Assembly: GCF_018614955.1 (NCBI RefSeq) | Contig: NZ_JAGGNV010000023.1 | Coordinates: 1-50,905 of the forward strand | DNA length: 50,905 nucleotides | Direction: 5' to 3' | From: Variovorax paradoxus | Lineage (GTDB): Bacteria > Pseudomonadota > Gammaproteobacteria > Burkholderiales > Burkholderiaceae_C | Shown: positions 1 to 8,099 of the stretch, one piece after another | Layout: each line of letters opens with the position of its first letter | How positions within the stretch are numbered: position 1 is the first letter of the stretch | The notes under the pieces: generated by a model | What the model saw: the letters and a program-made list of their open reading frames with translations, nothing else | Database searches by the model: none | Told to the model about the DNA's origin: nothing | Made by a program: the position numbers and the translations under genes

Positions 1-127
1 GGTGCTTGCCATCGGCCAGTTCCTCGCGCCGCTCGGCCTCCATCGCCTTCACCTGCTGCTTGACCAACGCAAGCCGAGCGCTCTCGCGCTCGATCTCGCC
101 GCGCAACACAGGCTGGATAGCGAATGA
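1..127 (-). pseudogene. IS110-family transposase fragment, cut by the window edge
   Basis: Read on the minus strand from about 127 to 1, one frame stays open and encodes a charged helical stretch containing GEIERESARLALVKQQVKAM. This resembles the ExxRExxRLxLVxxQIxxxE helix found in the middle of many IS110-family transposases. The frame has no credible N-terminal continuation to the right, where the intact IS110 element begins, so it looks like the downstream part of another transposase gene truncated by that insertion. The rest lies outside the window. Family recognition from about 42 residues is tentative. Confidence 0.45.
117..127. repeat. 11-bp direct repeat, left copy
   Basis: ATAGCGAATGA occurs here and again at 1389-1399, on either side of the IS110 transposase gene. 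The spacing (1272 bp between starts) suits a compact IS110-family element. The repeat may be the shared target/core sequence at the element's junctions, or part of the element ends. Confidence 0.5.
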
Positions 128-235
128 AAGGGCCTTCCCCGTCCCGATTAAGCCGCTGCGAGTTGCGGCTGTCGGCAACTGAGTGCCACGATGGGGTTGC
201 GAACCTCCATCAACTCACTCGGAAAGGGGAAGCCC

Positions 236-1252
236 ATGACTATTTTGTACATCGGCATCGATCTTGCCAAGAATGTTTTTGCCGTTCACGGCGTCAACGA
301 TGCCGGCAAGCCCGCTCTCGTGTCCCCCACGGTGGCGCGCGGCAAACTACTGGAATTGATCGCTTCTCTGCCTCCCTGTGTGATCGGCATGGAGGCGTGC
401 TCCGGTGCACACCACTGGGCGCGTCAGTTCATGGTCCACGGCCACACGGTACGCCTGATGGCGCCGAAGTTCGTGAGTCCGTATCGGCTGTCCGGCAAGC
501 AGGGCAAGAATGACGCCGTTGACGCGGCGGCCATCTGCGAGGCGGTGCAACGTCCGAACATGCGCTTCGTGCCGATCAAGAGCCTGGAGCAACAATCGCA
601 ACTGAGCGTGCATCGCGTGCGGCAAGGATTCATCGAACAGCGCACGGCAACCATCAATCGGATCCGCGGGCTGCTCAGTGAGTTCGGGATCGTGCTGCCC
701 TTGAAGGCATCGACCGTGCGGAGTCAAGCAATGGCGTGCCTGGAGGATCTCCCTGGATGGAGCAACGCGGTCATCGGCGATCTGCTGAGCGAACTAATGC
801 ACTTCGACGAACGGATCGCGCTCTACGACCACCGGATTGCGCAAATGGCGCGCGAAGATCCCCGCGCCCAGCAGCTCATGCGCCTGCGCGGGGTCGGCCA
901 GACCACCGCGACCGCGTTGCTCGCAATGATTGGCAACGGGCATGAATTCAAGTGTGGTCGCCAGTTTGCCGCCTGGCTCGGCTTGGTGCCCAGCCAATAC
1001 AGTTCAGGCGGCAAGGCACGCCTGGGCCACATCACGAAGGCCGGGGATTCGTACATTCGATCGCTGCTGGTTCTGGGCGCGCGATCGGTGCTCAACGGCG
1101 CTCAAAACAAAACGGACGGGCTCAGCCGATGGGCCGCGGCGCTCGCTGAACGTCGCGGCTACTGGCGTGCGATCGTGGCCATCGCAGCGAAGAATGCTCG
1201 CATGGCCTGGGCAGTGCTCTCTCGGGGCGAGCAGTTCACGATGCCGGCGTGA
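236..1252 (+). CDS. IS110-family transposase (DEDD recombinase)
   Basis: This 338-residue protein is a site-specific recombinase of the IS110 family, which moves its element with a RuvC-like DEDD domain, a serine-containing C-terminal domain and, in studied members, an RNA guide. The N-terminal domain shows D9 in YIGIDLAK, E53 in GMEACSG, and D93 and D96 in KNDAVDAAAI, the expected acidic tetrad. The C-terminal Transposase_20 domain shows LRGVGQTTATALLAMIG and the SSGGK motif with the conserved serine. Length is normal and the frame is intact. The ATG at 236 is chosen because AAGGGGA lies a short distance upstream; the open frame begins earlier at 191 but that extension is not family-like. 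Likely active. Confidence 0.93.
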   Translation: MTILYIGIDLAKNVFAVHGVNDAGKPALVSPTVARGKLLELIASLPPCVIGMEACSGAHHWARQFMVHGHTVRLMAPKFVSPYRLSGKQGKNDAVDAAAICEAVQRPNMRFVPIKSLEQQSQLSVHRVRQGFIEQRTATINRIRGLLSEFGIVLPLKASTVRSQAMACLEDLPGWSNAVIGDLLSELMHFDERIALYDHRIAQMAREDPRAQQLMRLRGVGQTTATALLAMIGNGHEFKCGRQFAAWLGLVPSQYSSGGKARLGHITKAGDSYIRSLLVLGARSVLNGAQNKTDGLSRWAAALAERRGYWRAIVAIAAKNARMAWAVLSRGEQFTMPA

Positions 1253-1626
1253 CTTCGCGAGTCGACAACCAAACAGAGGATTGCATCGAATTCCTACCGC
1301 CGCTTGACGGCTCTCGAGTGATGAAACAAGGTTGGACCTGCGCGGGGAGTGCCTGACTGCTTGACGAAGGAGGCATCGCCATCCTCGAATAGCGAATGAG
1401 GTCCCCGCGTGCGTCTTTCATCAGGGTTCCGCAGCGATTTGCTTTGCTGCATCAATGACCGTTTGTAGTCTAGCCAGTCCGCATCCTTGTCGCGTCAGTT
1501 TGCCTGCCTCACGCGATGGCCTCATGCCCGATTCCGGAATCGAATCGACCACCTGCGCGTGGTGTCGGCCAAATATTGCTTGCATGTGAGGGAAGCCCTT
1601 GTAGTCAAGCAGCATGGCCGGTTAAA
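1253..1626. other. noncoding stretch between IS110 and IS21 elements
   Basis: No supportable gene. The first about 147 bp are probably the right end of the IS110 element and could hold its bridge RNA. The remainder has a 64-codon minus-strand frame (1421-1615) with no recognisable family, ribosome binding site or context; it may be an IS remnant. Confidence 0.4.
1389..1399. repeat. 11-bp direct repeat, right copy
   Basis: Second exact copy of ATAGCGAATGA, downstream of the IS110 transposase gene (first copy at 117-127). Confidence 0.5.
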
Positions 1627-1645
1627 CGACATTCATCTTGGCCGG
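1627..1645. repeat. IS21 element 1 terminal inverted repeat, istB side
   Basis: CGACATTCATCTTGGCCGG, the imperfect reverse complement of the sequence at 4171-4189. The true tip of the element may be a few bases further out. Confidence 0.75.
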
Positions 1646-1677
1646 TTGGACGGGGATGAATGTCGCTGGTCAAGGGT

Positions 1678-2522
1678 TCATGGCTGTGCCTCCTTGGGCT
1701 GGTTGTCGTTGTCGTTAGATGATTGACGCCGGCGGTTCGCCTTGTCGTTGTCGCGCTGGACCTTCTGCGCCCGAGCGGCCGCCTTGCCGCGGTAACTCTC
1801 CACGTTGTTCAGCTCGAAGATCGTCGAGTGGTGGACCAGGCGATCGATGGCCGCTACCGTCATGCCGGCGTCGGGGAACACGGTGTCCCAGCCCGAGAAG
1901 GGCTGGTTGGCCGTGATCAGGATGCTGCGCCGCTCGTAGCGCTCAGCGATCAGCTCGAACAAAACGCTGGTTTCGGCCTGGTCCTTCCGGACGTACGAGA
2001 TGTCGTCAAGGATGAGCAGGTCGTAGCGGTCGAGCTTGGCGAGTGCCTGGGGCAGCTGCAGGGTCTGGCGGGCGGCCTGCAGCCGCTGCACCAGTTCGCT
2101 GGTCCGCATGTAGAGCACGCGACGGCCGGCCTCGATCAGCGCGTGGCCGATGCCGCACCCGACGTGGCTCTTGCCCACGCCTGGCGGACCAAATATCAAG
2201 ATGTTGGCTCCTTCTCGAGCCACGAGTCCCCGCTGGCCAGCGCCAAGACATGGGCCTTCGACAGCATCGGCACCTCGGAGAACTCGAAGCTGGCGAGCGT
2301 CTTGGTCACATCCAGGCGCGACTCGACCCGGTGACGCTCGATGCGGCGCTTCTCCCGTTCGGCCACTTCGTGCTCCAGCAGTCCACCCAAGAAACGGCCT
2401 GCTGGCCAGCCTTCCCTGTCCGAGCGCTCAGCGAAGTCCGGCCACAGCCTGCCGATCGTCGGCAGGCGCAGCTCATTGAGCATCAAGGCGTTGCGTCCTG
2501 GCTCGAATGCCGCGGCCGTCAT
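1678..2522 (-). pseudogene. istB: istB ATPase gene, frameshifted
   Basis: IstB is the AAA+ ATPase helper of IS21 transposition. Here it is split in two frames. The N-terminal part (2522 down to about 2207, starting MTAAAFEPGRN) carries the IstB N-domain and ends just after LASGDSWLEKE. The C-terminal part continues in another frame to 1678 with Walker A GPPGVGKSH, Walker B YDLLILDDISYV and the arginine-rich tail. Restoring one base near 2207-2214 joins SWLEK to GANILIFGPPG as in intact relatives, so a single-base deletion is the likely lesion. The restored product would be about 280 residues, normal for the family. Its start overlaps the end of istA. An assembly error cannot be excluded. Confidence 0.88.
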
Positions 2523-4037
2523 GCTGGCACCTCGTCAAGGTTGTGTTCGCTCAGCAGCAGCACGTCGTACTGGCTCGGCGAGGGCATCTCGATCGTGATC
2601 CGCGGCACCTCGGCCCTGCGCGGGGCGAACTCCTCGCGCAAGCGCTTCACATCGGGCAATTCGCCGGCCAGGCGAAGCGCGTCGAGGCGTTCGGCCAGCA
2701 CGCCTTCCACGCCGTCGCGAGCGGCCATCTCCAGCAGCGCGACGATGGTCTGGCAGGCTTGGCGTTGTGTCAGCTTCAGATCCAGTTGCTCCCAGGCGAG
2801 GCGGTACGCCTCGCGCGGGAACAGCGCGTCACGGAACAGCAGCCCCTTGAACGCCTGAGGCTTGCGCTTGAGCTCTTCGATGAAGTGCCGGTAGTCGATC
2901 ACCCGTCCGCGGGTGGTGCCGGGCGCTCGCGCGCCGCGCGCGAGCGTCAGGACGAGCGCCCCCGAGAGGTAGCAATCCAGCCGGTCGCTGTAGAGCCGTA
3001 CCTTCAGGCGGTGGCCAATCAAACGCGACGGTGCGCTGTAGAGGATGGCGCGCACAGTGAAGGTGCCGCAGCGCGTGACACGCGCCTCCTCCTCGACGAA
3101 GTCGGTGGTGCGCCTCGGGGGCAAATCCAGCAATTGTTCGCGCTCGATACGAAACGCGGCCGCGTTGCGGCGATTGCGCCTCATCACGGCTTCCCGAACG
3201 AACCCCTCGTAGGCCGGCCGGTCGTCGAAGTCGCGGTGCCCGCGCAGCAGCAGCGCCTGGTCGATCGCTTCCTTCAGGAACCGGTGCGAAGACTCGACGC
3301 TGCCGTTCTCGTGGCTCACGCCTCGGTTGTTGCGCGTGCCCACCATGCCGTAGTGGTCGAGCAGCGCCGTGTAGCGCACGGGTGAAGTCCTGTTCTTCGG
3401 TCAGGTTCTTGTACGCGGCCGACAGGCTGTCGCTGCGGTGCTCTTGCGGCGCGCCGCCGGCTTGCCACAGGGCGTTCTGCAACCCCTTGGATAGCGCCTC
3501 GAAGCTCTCGCCGCCCTCGACGACTTCGACATGCTCCCAGCGTGAGAACGCCAGAACGAAGTGATAGAGGATGTGGACAAACGGCGCGTTCGCGATCGTG
3601 ACGCGCAAATCGCCCATGGCGGTGAAGTCCGAGAGACCTCGATGGCCCGGGGCATGGTCCTGAGGGAAGAACACTTCCTTGGGTGGGCCTTGCACTGCGC
3701 GCCACTGGCGGATATGCCGCTGCAGCGTGCGCAGCATGCCGTCGGAGAAGCGATCGGGGTGATCCTCCTGGAGCTTGCGCAATAGCGTGACGGCCATCAG
3801 CTTGGGTGCGGCCTTGAGGAGCGGCACCACCTCGGTGTCCCAGACCTGAACAAACGGATCGGCTCGCGAGCGCCAGTAGCGCCGAGGGTTCTGAGAAGGC
3901 AGCGTCGCCGCGCTCTCGATGCGTCGCGCGCTACGCTCGCTGATGCCGGCCTTGGCTGCAGCCAACTCCTGGGACTTCTTCTTGCGGGTGTTCATATAGA
4001 GGCGTACCTGCTGATCGGTGATTCGGGGACCTGACAC
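2519..4037 (-). pseudogene. istA: istA transposase gene, frameshifted
   Basis: IstA is the DDE transposase of IS21 elements. The first frame (from GTG 4037, preceded by AAGAGG) begins with the helix-turn-helix region (ITDQQVRLYM, ISERSARRIES) and runs into the rve catalytic core (DFTAMGDLRV, LSAAYKNLTEEQDFTR). It then loses frame near 3379-3384. The second frame continues from ALLDHYGMVGTRNNRGVSHE through the catalytic Glu region (ENGSVESSHRFLK) and the C-terminal domain to 2519. One inserted base, probably in the CGGG run at 3379-3382, explains the break. The stop overlaps the istB start. As read, no full-length transposase can be made. Confidence 0.88.
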
Positions 4038-4170
4038 GGGGCCGACCTCTTCTTGAGACCTGAACCCGCCATCGTGAACCCCGCCCACCCGGCACCGCCG
4101 GTGGCTCGTCATCTACGGCGGCTACGCCGCCTCCGACTCCTCACCACCGGCCATCATGGATGTCGTTCAG

Positions 4171-4189
4171 CCGGACAAGATGAGTGTCG
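4171..4189. repeat. IS21 element 1 terminal inverted repeat, istA side
   Basis: CCGGACAAGATGAGTGTCG, pairing with 1627-1645. It lies only about 25 bp from the left end repeat of the second IS21 element, so the two elements are practically abutting. Confidence 0.75.
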
Positions 4190-4213
4190 CCGTCCACCAC
4201 CGGCTCGGTGGTG

Positions 4214-4233
4214 CAAATTCCTCCACCCTGGCC
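4214..4233. repeat. IS21 element 2 left end repeat
   Basis: The reverse complement reads GGCCAGGGTGGAGGAATTTG. It matches the right-end motif GG(A/G)GGAATTTGA(A)CTGGCC in inverted orientation, as expected for IS21 ends. Confidence 0.6.
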
Positions 4234-4255
4234 ACCGGCTCGGCGTGGCTCAACG

Positions 4256-5631
4256 GTCTCGGCGTGCGAGCCTCACCGCGCGTTCATCGAGGCGCAGGTG
4301 CGGCTGCGCCGCAATGCCACGGCGATCTACCAAGACCTGGTGGACCAGTTCGGGTTCGACGCGGCCTACAACAGCGTCAAGCGCTTTGTTCACAAGTTGT
4401 GCGCGCGCGATCCCGAGCAGTTCGACCGGTTGGAGTTCGCCCCCGGCGAGGAGGTCCAGGTCGACTACGGCGAAGGGGCACCGACGCGGGTGCCGGGCAC
4501 GGATCGATACCGCAAGCCGCGCCTGTTCGTGATGACGCTGCGTTACTCGCGGCGCAGCTTCCGGCGCGTGGTGTGGAAGTCCAGCCAGGAGACCTGGGCG
4601 CGGCTGCATGAAGAGGCCTGGCGTTACTTCGGTGGCAGCTGCCGCTACGTCGTTCTGGACAATCTGAAGGAAGGGGTCATCAAGCCCGACCTGTACGAGC
4701 CCGAACTCAACGCGGTCTACGCCGCTACGCTGGCCCACTACGGCGTCGTGGCCGACCCGGCGCGGATCAGAGATCCAAACCGAAAAGGCACCGTTGAGAA
4801 TGCCATCGGGCATACCCAAGCCACTGCGCTGAAGGGCCGGCGCTTCGAGTCCATCGAAGAACAGAACGAGTTCCTCGAGCACTGGGAGACGAAGTGGGCG
4901 GCACCGCGCATCCACGGCAGCGCCCGGCGCCAGGTGCAGGCAATGTTCGAGGAAGAACGCGCCCATCTGCAGGCGCTGCCGATCACGGGCATGCAGTACT
5001 TCACCGAGTCGCAGCGCACCGTGTGCGACGACTCGTGCGTGCGCATCGATCACAGCAGCTACGCGGCGCGGCCCGCGGCCATCGGCAGCCGCGTGCTGGT
5101 GCGGCTGTTCACGCATCGCATCGAGATCCGGGACCTCAGGACGCAGGCGCTGCTGCGAACCCACGCCCGGGTCGATCGACCCGGCAGCGTCGTGCTTCCG
5201 GCGGCGCCGAGCGCGTGTTCAACCCCTCGCGCGAGACGCACCACATCCTCAGCCAGGCGCGCGCCATCGGCGCGGCCGCCCAGCAGCTGTGCGAAACCCT
5301 CTTCGCCGTCCAAGGGCGCGTCGGTCAGAGAACGCTCTGGGGAATCGTGGGCCTCGCGCGGCGCTACCCGCGCCGCTTCGTCGACGACGCCTGCGCGCAA
5401 GCCATCAACGAAGGCGTGCATAGCTATCAGCACATCAAGGCGCTCACGCAACGGCTGCTCGACGAGGCGCTGGCCTCGATTGATGCGCCCACGAGCGGCG
5501 CGCCGCGCTCCAGCAATCTGACGCAGGACCATCCGCTGATTCGACCGGCCGATGTCTACGGCGACATGTTCACGCACGGCGCTGCGCACCAAGCGGCGCT
5601 TCCATTCAACGCACCTGAGGATTGCCCATGA
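4256..5631 (+). pseudogene. istA: istA transposase gene, 5'-deleted and frameshifted
   Basis: The recognisable protein starts at VSACEPHRAFIEAQV and continues through the rve core (EFAPGEEVQVDYGEG with the first catalytic Asp, YVVLDNLKEGV with the second, GTVENAIGHTQ with the Glu). In intact relatives roughly 80 residues with a helix-turn-helix precede this point; here only IS-end sequence does. A second lesion lies near 5195-5210, where the frame must change to continue through ERVFNPSRETHH to the TGA at 5629-5631. That stop overlaps the istB start (ATGA). No in-frame start codon with a good ribosome binding site is visible, so this gene is almost certainly dead. Confidence 0.85.
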
Positions 5632-6401
5632 CGATGACAATGATCGAAATCGAGCGCGCTCTGCGCGCATTGAGACTATCCGGCATCCGGGCCACCCTGG
5701 ACACCCGGATCATGGAGGCACAGGCCACGCAGCAGCCGTTCTTGGAGACCTTCTCGGCCATCCTGCAGGACGAGTTGGACCGTCGCTACTCGCGGCTCAC
5801 CGAGCGGCGCTTCAAGCAGTCCAGGCTGGACGAGCGCACGACGCTCAACGACTTCGACTGGCGCTTCAACCCCAAGCTGCCGCGCCAGGCCTGCTTCGAG
5901 CTGCACACACTGAAGTTCATCACCGAGGGCAGCAATGCGTTGATCATCGGCAAGCCCGGCACCGGCAAAAGTCATGTCGCCAAGGCGGTGGCTTACCAAG
6001 CCACCTTGCAAGGCTACAACGTGCGTTACGCCGAGGCGGACACCGAGTTCGCGCAGTTCGCCCTGGCCGGGCCCGACGAGCAAAGCCAGGCGCTTCGCGC
6101 CTACACCGATCCGGACCTCCTCGTCCTCGATGACATGTTCCTGGCTCGACGCATCTCGGACCTCAGCGCAGAGCTACTGCAGACCATCGTGCATCAACGC
6201 TACAAGCTGCGCCGCAGCATCATCGCCACCTCCAACCGCGTGGTCGAGGACTGGGGTAAGTATCTCGGCGACAACACGATGAGCACCACCATCCTCGACC
6301 GCCTCATGCATCGCTCGGCGATGCTTCAATTCGAAGGCAAGAGCTACCGACTCAAAGAGGCCGCCTCGCGCATCGCACGCGACACCACCAACGTCTCATA
6401 A
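5628..6401 (+). CDS. istB: IstB-like AAA+ ATPase
   Basis: This is the intact helper ATPase of the second IS21 element, which normally assembles on target DNA and stimulates IstA. The 257-residue protein has the N-terminal IstB domain (residues 1-100), Walker A GKPGTGKSH near 105-113, Walker B LLVLDDMF near 166-173, sensor-1-like ATSNR and a C-terminal MHRSAMLQFEGKSYR typical of IstB. The ATG at 5628 is preferred over the TTG at 5622 because GAGG lies 7 bp upstream; it overlaps the istA stop as ATGA, a translational-coupling arrangement. With its istA broken, it could only act with an IstA supplied in trans. Confidence 0.93.
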   Translation: MTMTMIEIERALRALRLSGIRATLDTRIMEAQATQQPFLETFSAILQDELDRRYSRLTERRFKQSRLDERTTLNDFDWRFNPKLPRQACFELHTLKFITEGSNALIIGKPGTGKSHVAKAVAYQATLQGYNVRYAEADTEFAQFALAGPDEQSQALRAYTDPDLLVLDDMFLARRISDLSAELLQTIVHQRYKLRRSIIATSNRVVEDWGKYLGDNTMSTTILDRLMHRSAMLQFEGKSYRLKEAASRIARDTTNVS

Positions 6402-6416
6402 TTCAACGTCCTGCCT

Positions 6417-6459
6417 GGAGGAATTTGACTGGCCAAAGGTGGGGGAATTTGAACTGGCC
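6417..6459. repeat. IS21 element 2 right end repeats
   Basis: Two direct copies of a (G)GGAATTTGA(A)CTGGCC motif, at 6417-6434 and 6441-6459, just past the istB stop. Multiple direct repeats at each end are typical IstA binding sites of IS21-family elements. Confidence 0.7.
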
Positions 6460-6465
6460 GCCGGG

Positions 6466-7196
6466 GGTTCGACTGGGTGCACTGCGCAAGAACATGGCCA
6501 TCGAGGCAATGGGAGCATCACAACCAGGGATGCCACCACCAGACCCGCGCAATCCACGCGTCGAGGTCCACTTCTATCCCCGCTGACTGACCTCATTCCA
6601 GGCGTCGGAAGGACTCGCGCTTCGTCTTCCTCTTGCTATCGCGCCGGCTACAGTCTGCTCAATACCTGACGTTCGAACTTGAACGCCAACTTGTTAGTTC
6701 ACGCCGATGGCCACCGTCCCCGCCGCAGTGCTCAGTTCGTCGCTGTCCGTCTACGTGAACACGCTTCCCAGCGCGCCACGGCTTTCGAGCTACCTTGCAG
6801 AACGAGATCTCGCTGGGCATCGCGAGGAAATTCAGCCCACCCTAGACGCGGCGATAAAGGACACTGGTGACTAGCTCTGGTGATTTGGCAGTGAAGGCAC
6901 GTCGGCGCAAAGTGGTGGCCGAAGTTTCGGATGATTTGCGCTAGGCGGAGCACCCACGTTTCAAGGATCTGCAGGCGCTGTTCCTCTAGCTAGCCTTAGC
7001 ATGCGCCGGGTAGCTCCATCGCGGATGCGAACTTGTGCGTGGGGGGCGCAGAGTTGTACATTTGAATACTTTCGATTTCACTTTCCCGGCGTCGGCCTGG
7101 AGATGGCAGCGAATGCAGTTGTAGCGGCGCGCCCTTCGTCGCTTTGGTTGGCCAGGGCCGTTCTTTGGAACAGATCAACTCTTCGGACACCAAGCC
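6466..7196. other. about 730 bp without a supportable gene
   Basis: No frame here shows a recognisable domain, coding-like third-position bias or a ribosome binding site. It is probably degraded DNA left by IS activity plus the 5' region of the methyltransferase-like gene at 7197. Confidence 0.5.
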
Positions 7197-8081
7197 ATGC
7201 GCCTATTCAACAACCTGAGAACAAGAATACAGGAGCTGTCGACTCAGGGACGCCAGGTCGGAGGCGCCATCAGCGGACTGTTCGACCTCACGCTCCACCA
7301 CCAGACCCGATCGGCCCAGACCGATCATCCCAATCCGCTCAACCGCTACGGAAAGAAGTGCTTCTCCCAGACCGACGAGGATGGCCTCACCCTCGAGATC
7401 CTGAAGCGGATCGACTGCCTGAAGAAAGGCGTCTACATCGAATTCGGTGTCGGCGACGGCACGGAGAACAACACGCTGATCCTGGCTTCGCTGGGCTGGA
7501 AAGGCTTCTGGGTCGGCGGCGACACCCTCAGGATCAGCATTGACCCGAACAGCGACCGGTTCGCCTACCTCCGCGACTGGATCACGCTGGACAACATCCT
7601 GCCGCTGGTGCAGCAAGGGCTGAGCAGGATCTTGTCGACCAATACCGACGTCATCTCGCTCGACCTGGACGGCAACGACATCTACTTTGCCGAGAAACTG
7701 CTGGCCAGCGGGCTCGAGCCGAAGCTGTTCATCGTCGAATACAACGGCAAGTTCCCGCCGCCGGTGGAGTTCCAGATCGCCTATGACGCGAAGCACAGCT
7801 GGAAAGGCGATGACTACTTCGGCGCCTCACTGACCAGCTTCGCCAAACTGTTCGAACGATTCGGCTATCGGCTCGTGTGCTGCAACTCCCATTCGGGCGC
7901 CAACGCCTTCTTCGTTCACGGCGCCTATTCCGCCGCGTTCGCTGACGTGCCGGCCGACATCGAGAAGATCTACGTCGGCCCCCGCTACTTCCCGTACAGG
8001 AAATTCGGGCACCCCCAGTCGATCAGGACCATCGAGCAGATCCTCGGCGGCCAATCACGGTGGCCCTCGCCCTGCGGATGA
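7197..8081 (+). CDS. FkbM-like SAM-dependent methyltransferase family protein
   Basis: A 294-residue soluble protein whose core resembles FkbM-type or class I methyltransferases. YIEFGVGDGTENNT (about residues 80-93) looks like the glycine-rich SAM loop, and VISLDLDGNDIYFAEKLL (about 152-169) resembles the FkbM motif that starts a substrate-proximal strand (usually IDVEG). The region after it (LFIVEYNGKFPPP) is also family-like. Such proteins often modify surface sugars, but no glycan gene is nearby: the gene is isolated between IS debris and a convergent reductase gene. Function is inferred from motifs only. One oddity is GG in GFWVGGDTLR, where related proteins have an acidic SAM-ribose ligand. 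Confidence 0.6.
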   Translation: MRLFNNLRTRIQELSTQGRQVGGAISGLFDLTLHHQTRSAQTDHPNPLNRYGKKCFSQTDEDGLTLEILKRIDCLKKGVYIEFGVGDGTENNTLILASLGWKGFWVGGDTLRISIDPNSDRFAYLRDWITLDNILPLVQQGLSRILSTNTDVISLDLDGNDIYFAEKLLASGLEPKLFIVEYNGKFPPPVEFQIAYDAKHSWKGDDYFGASLTSFAKLFERFGYRLVCCNSHSGANAFFVHGAYSAAFADVPADIEKIYVGPRYFPYRKFGHPQSIRTIEQILGGQSRWPSPCG

Positions 8082-8099
8082 TTCATGTGTGAACAGGCC

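Larger units (their letters stand above)
128..1399 (+). mobile_element. IS110-family insertion sequence (limits approximate)
   Basis: A single intact transposase gene with about 108 bp of noncoding DNA upstream and about 147 bp downstream is bracketed by the direct repeat ATAGCGAATGA. IS110-family elements have no classical long terminal inverted repeats and encode a bridge RNA in one noncoding end, so the exact boundaries cannot be fixed by eye. The interval given is the repeat-delimited one and includes the right repeat copy. Subgroup (IS110 or IS1111) is undecided. Confidence 0.55.
1627..4189 (-). mobile_element. IS21-family element 1 (decayed)
   Basis: A 2.56-kb element with istA and istB in the usual order on the minus strand, bounded by matching inverted ends: CGACATTCATCTTGGCCGG at 1627-1645 and CCGGACAAGATGAGTGTCG at 4171-4189 (17 of 19 positions pair). 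Each end also has an internal TGTCG-type repeat (GGATGAATGTCG near 1654-1665; GGATGTCG near 4158-4165), as expected for the multiple IstA sites of IS21 ends. Both genes carry a single frameshift, so this copy is probably not autonomous. Confidence 0.85.
4214..6465 (+). mobile_element. IS21-family element 2, internally deleted
   Basis: A second, different IS21-family element in the opposite orientation. Its ends are recognisable as inverted copies: CAAATTCCTCCACCCTGGCC at 4214-4233 on the left, and two repeats on the right, GGAGGAATTTGACTGGCC (6417-6434) and GGGGGAATTTGAACTGGCC (6441-6459). The istA gene begins right after the left end and lacks its N-terminal DNA-binding region, so about 80 codons were probably lost by an internal deletion. 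istB is intact. The exact tips are approximate. Confidence 0.75.

Noticed and set aside
1421..1615. 64-codon minus-strand frame as a gene
   Set aside because: No ribosome binding site, no recognised family, and position between IS elements suggest a remnant or chance frame.
1616..1670. GACATTCATC...GATGAATGTC as a transcription terminator
   Set aside because: The motif recurs at the other end of the IS21 element as expected for IstA binding sites, and no T-run follows.
2196..2223. istB frame change as programmed frameshifting
   Set aside because: IstB is not known to be made by frameshifting, there is no slippery heptamer of the usual kind, and istA of the same element is also broken.
6732..6953. 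73-codon minus-strand frame with CLHC as a zinc-finger transposase remnant
   Set aside because: The Cys pair alone is weak evidence, and no further IS91-like or other transposase motif was found.
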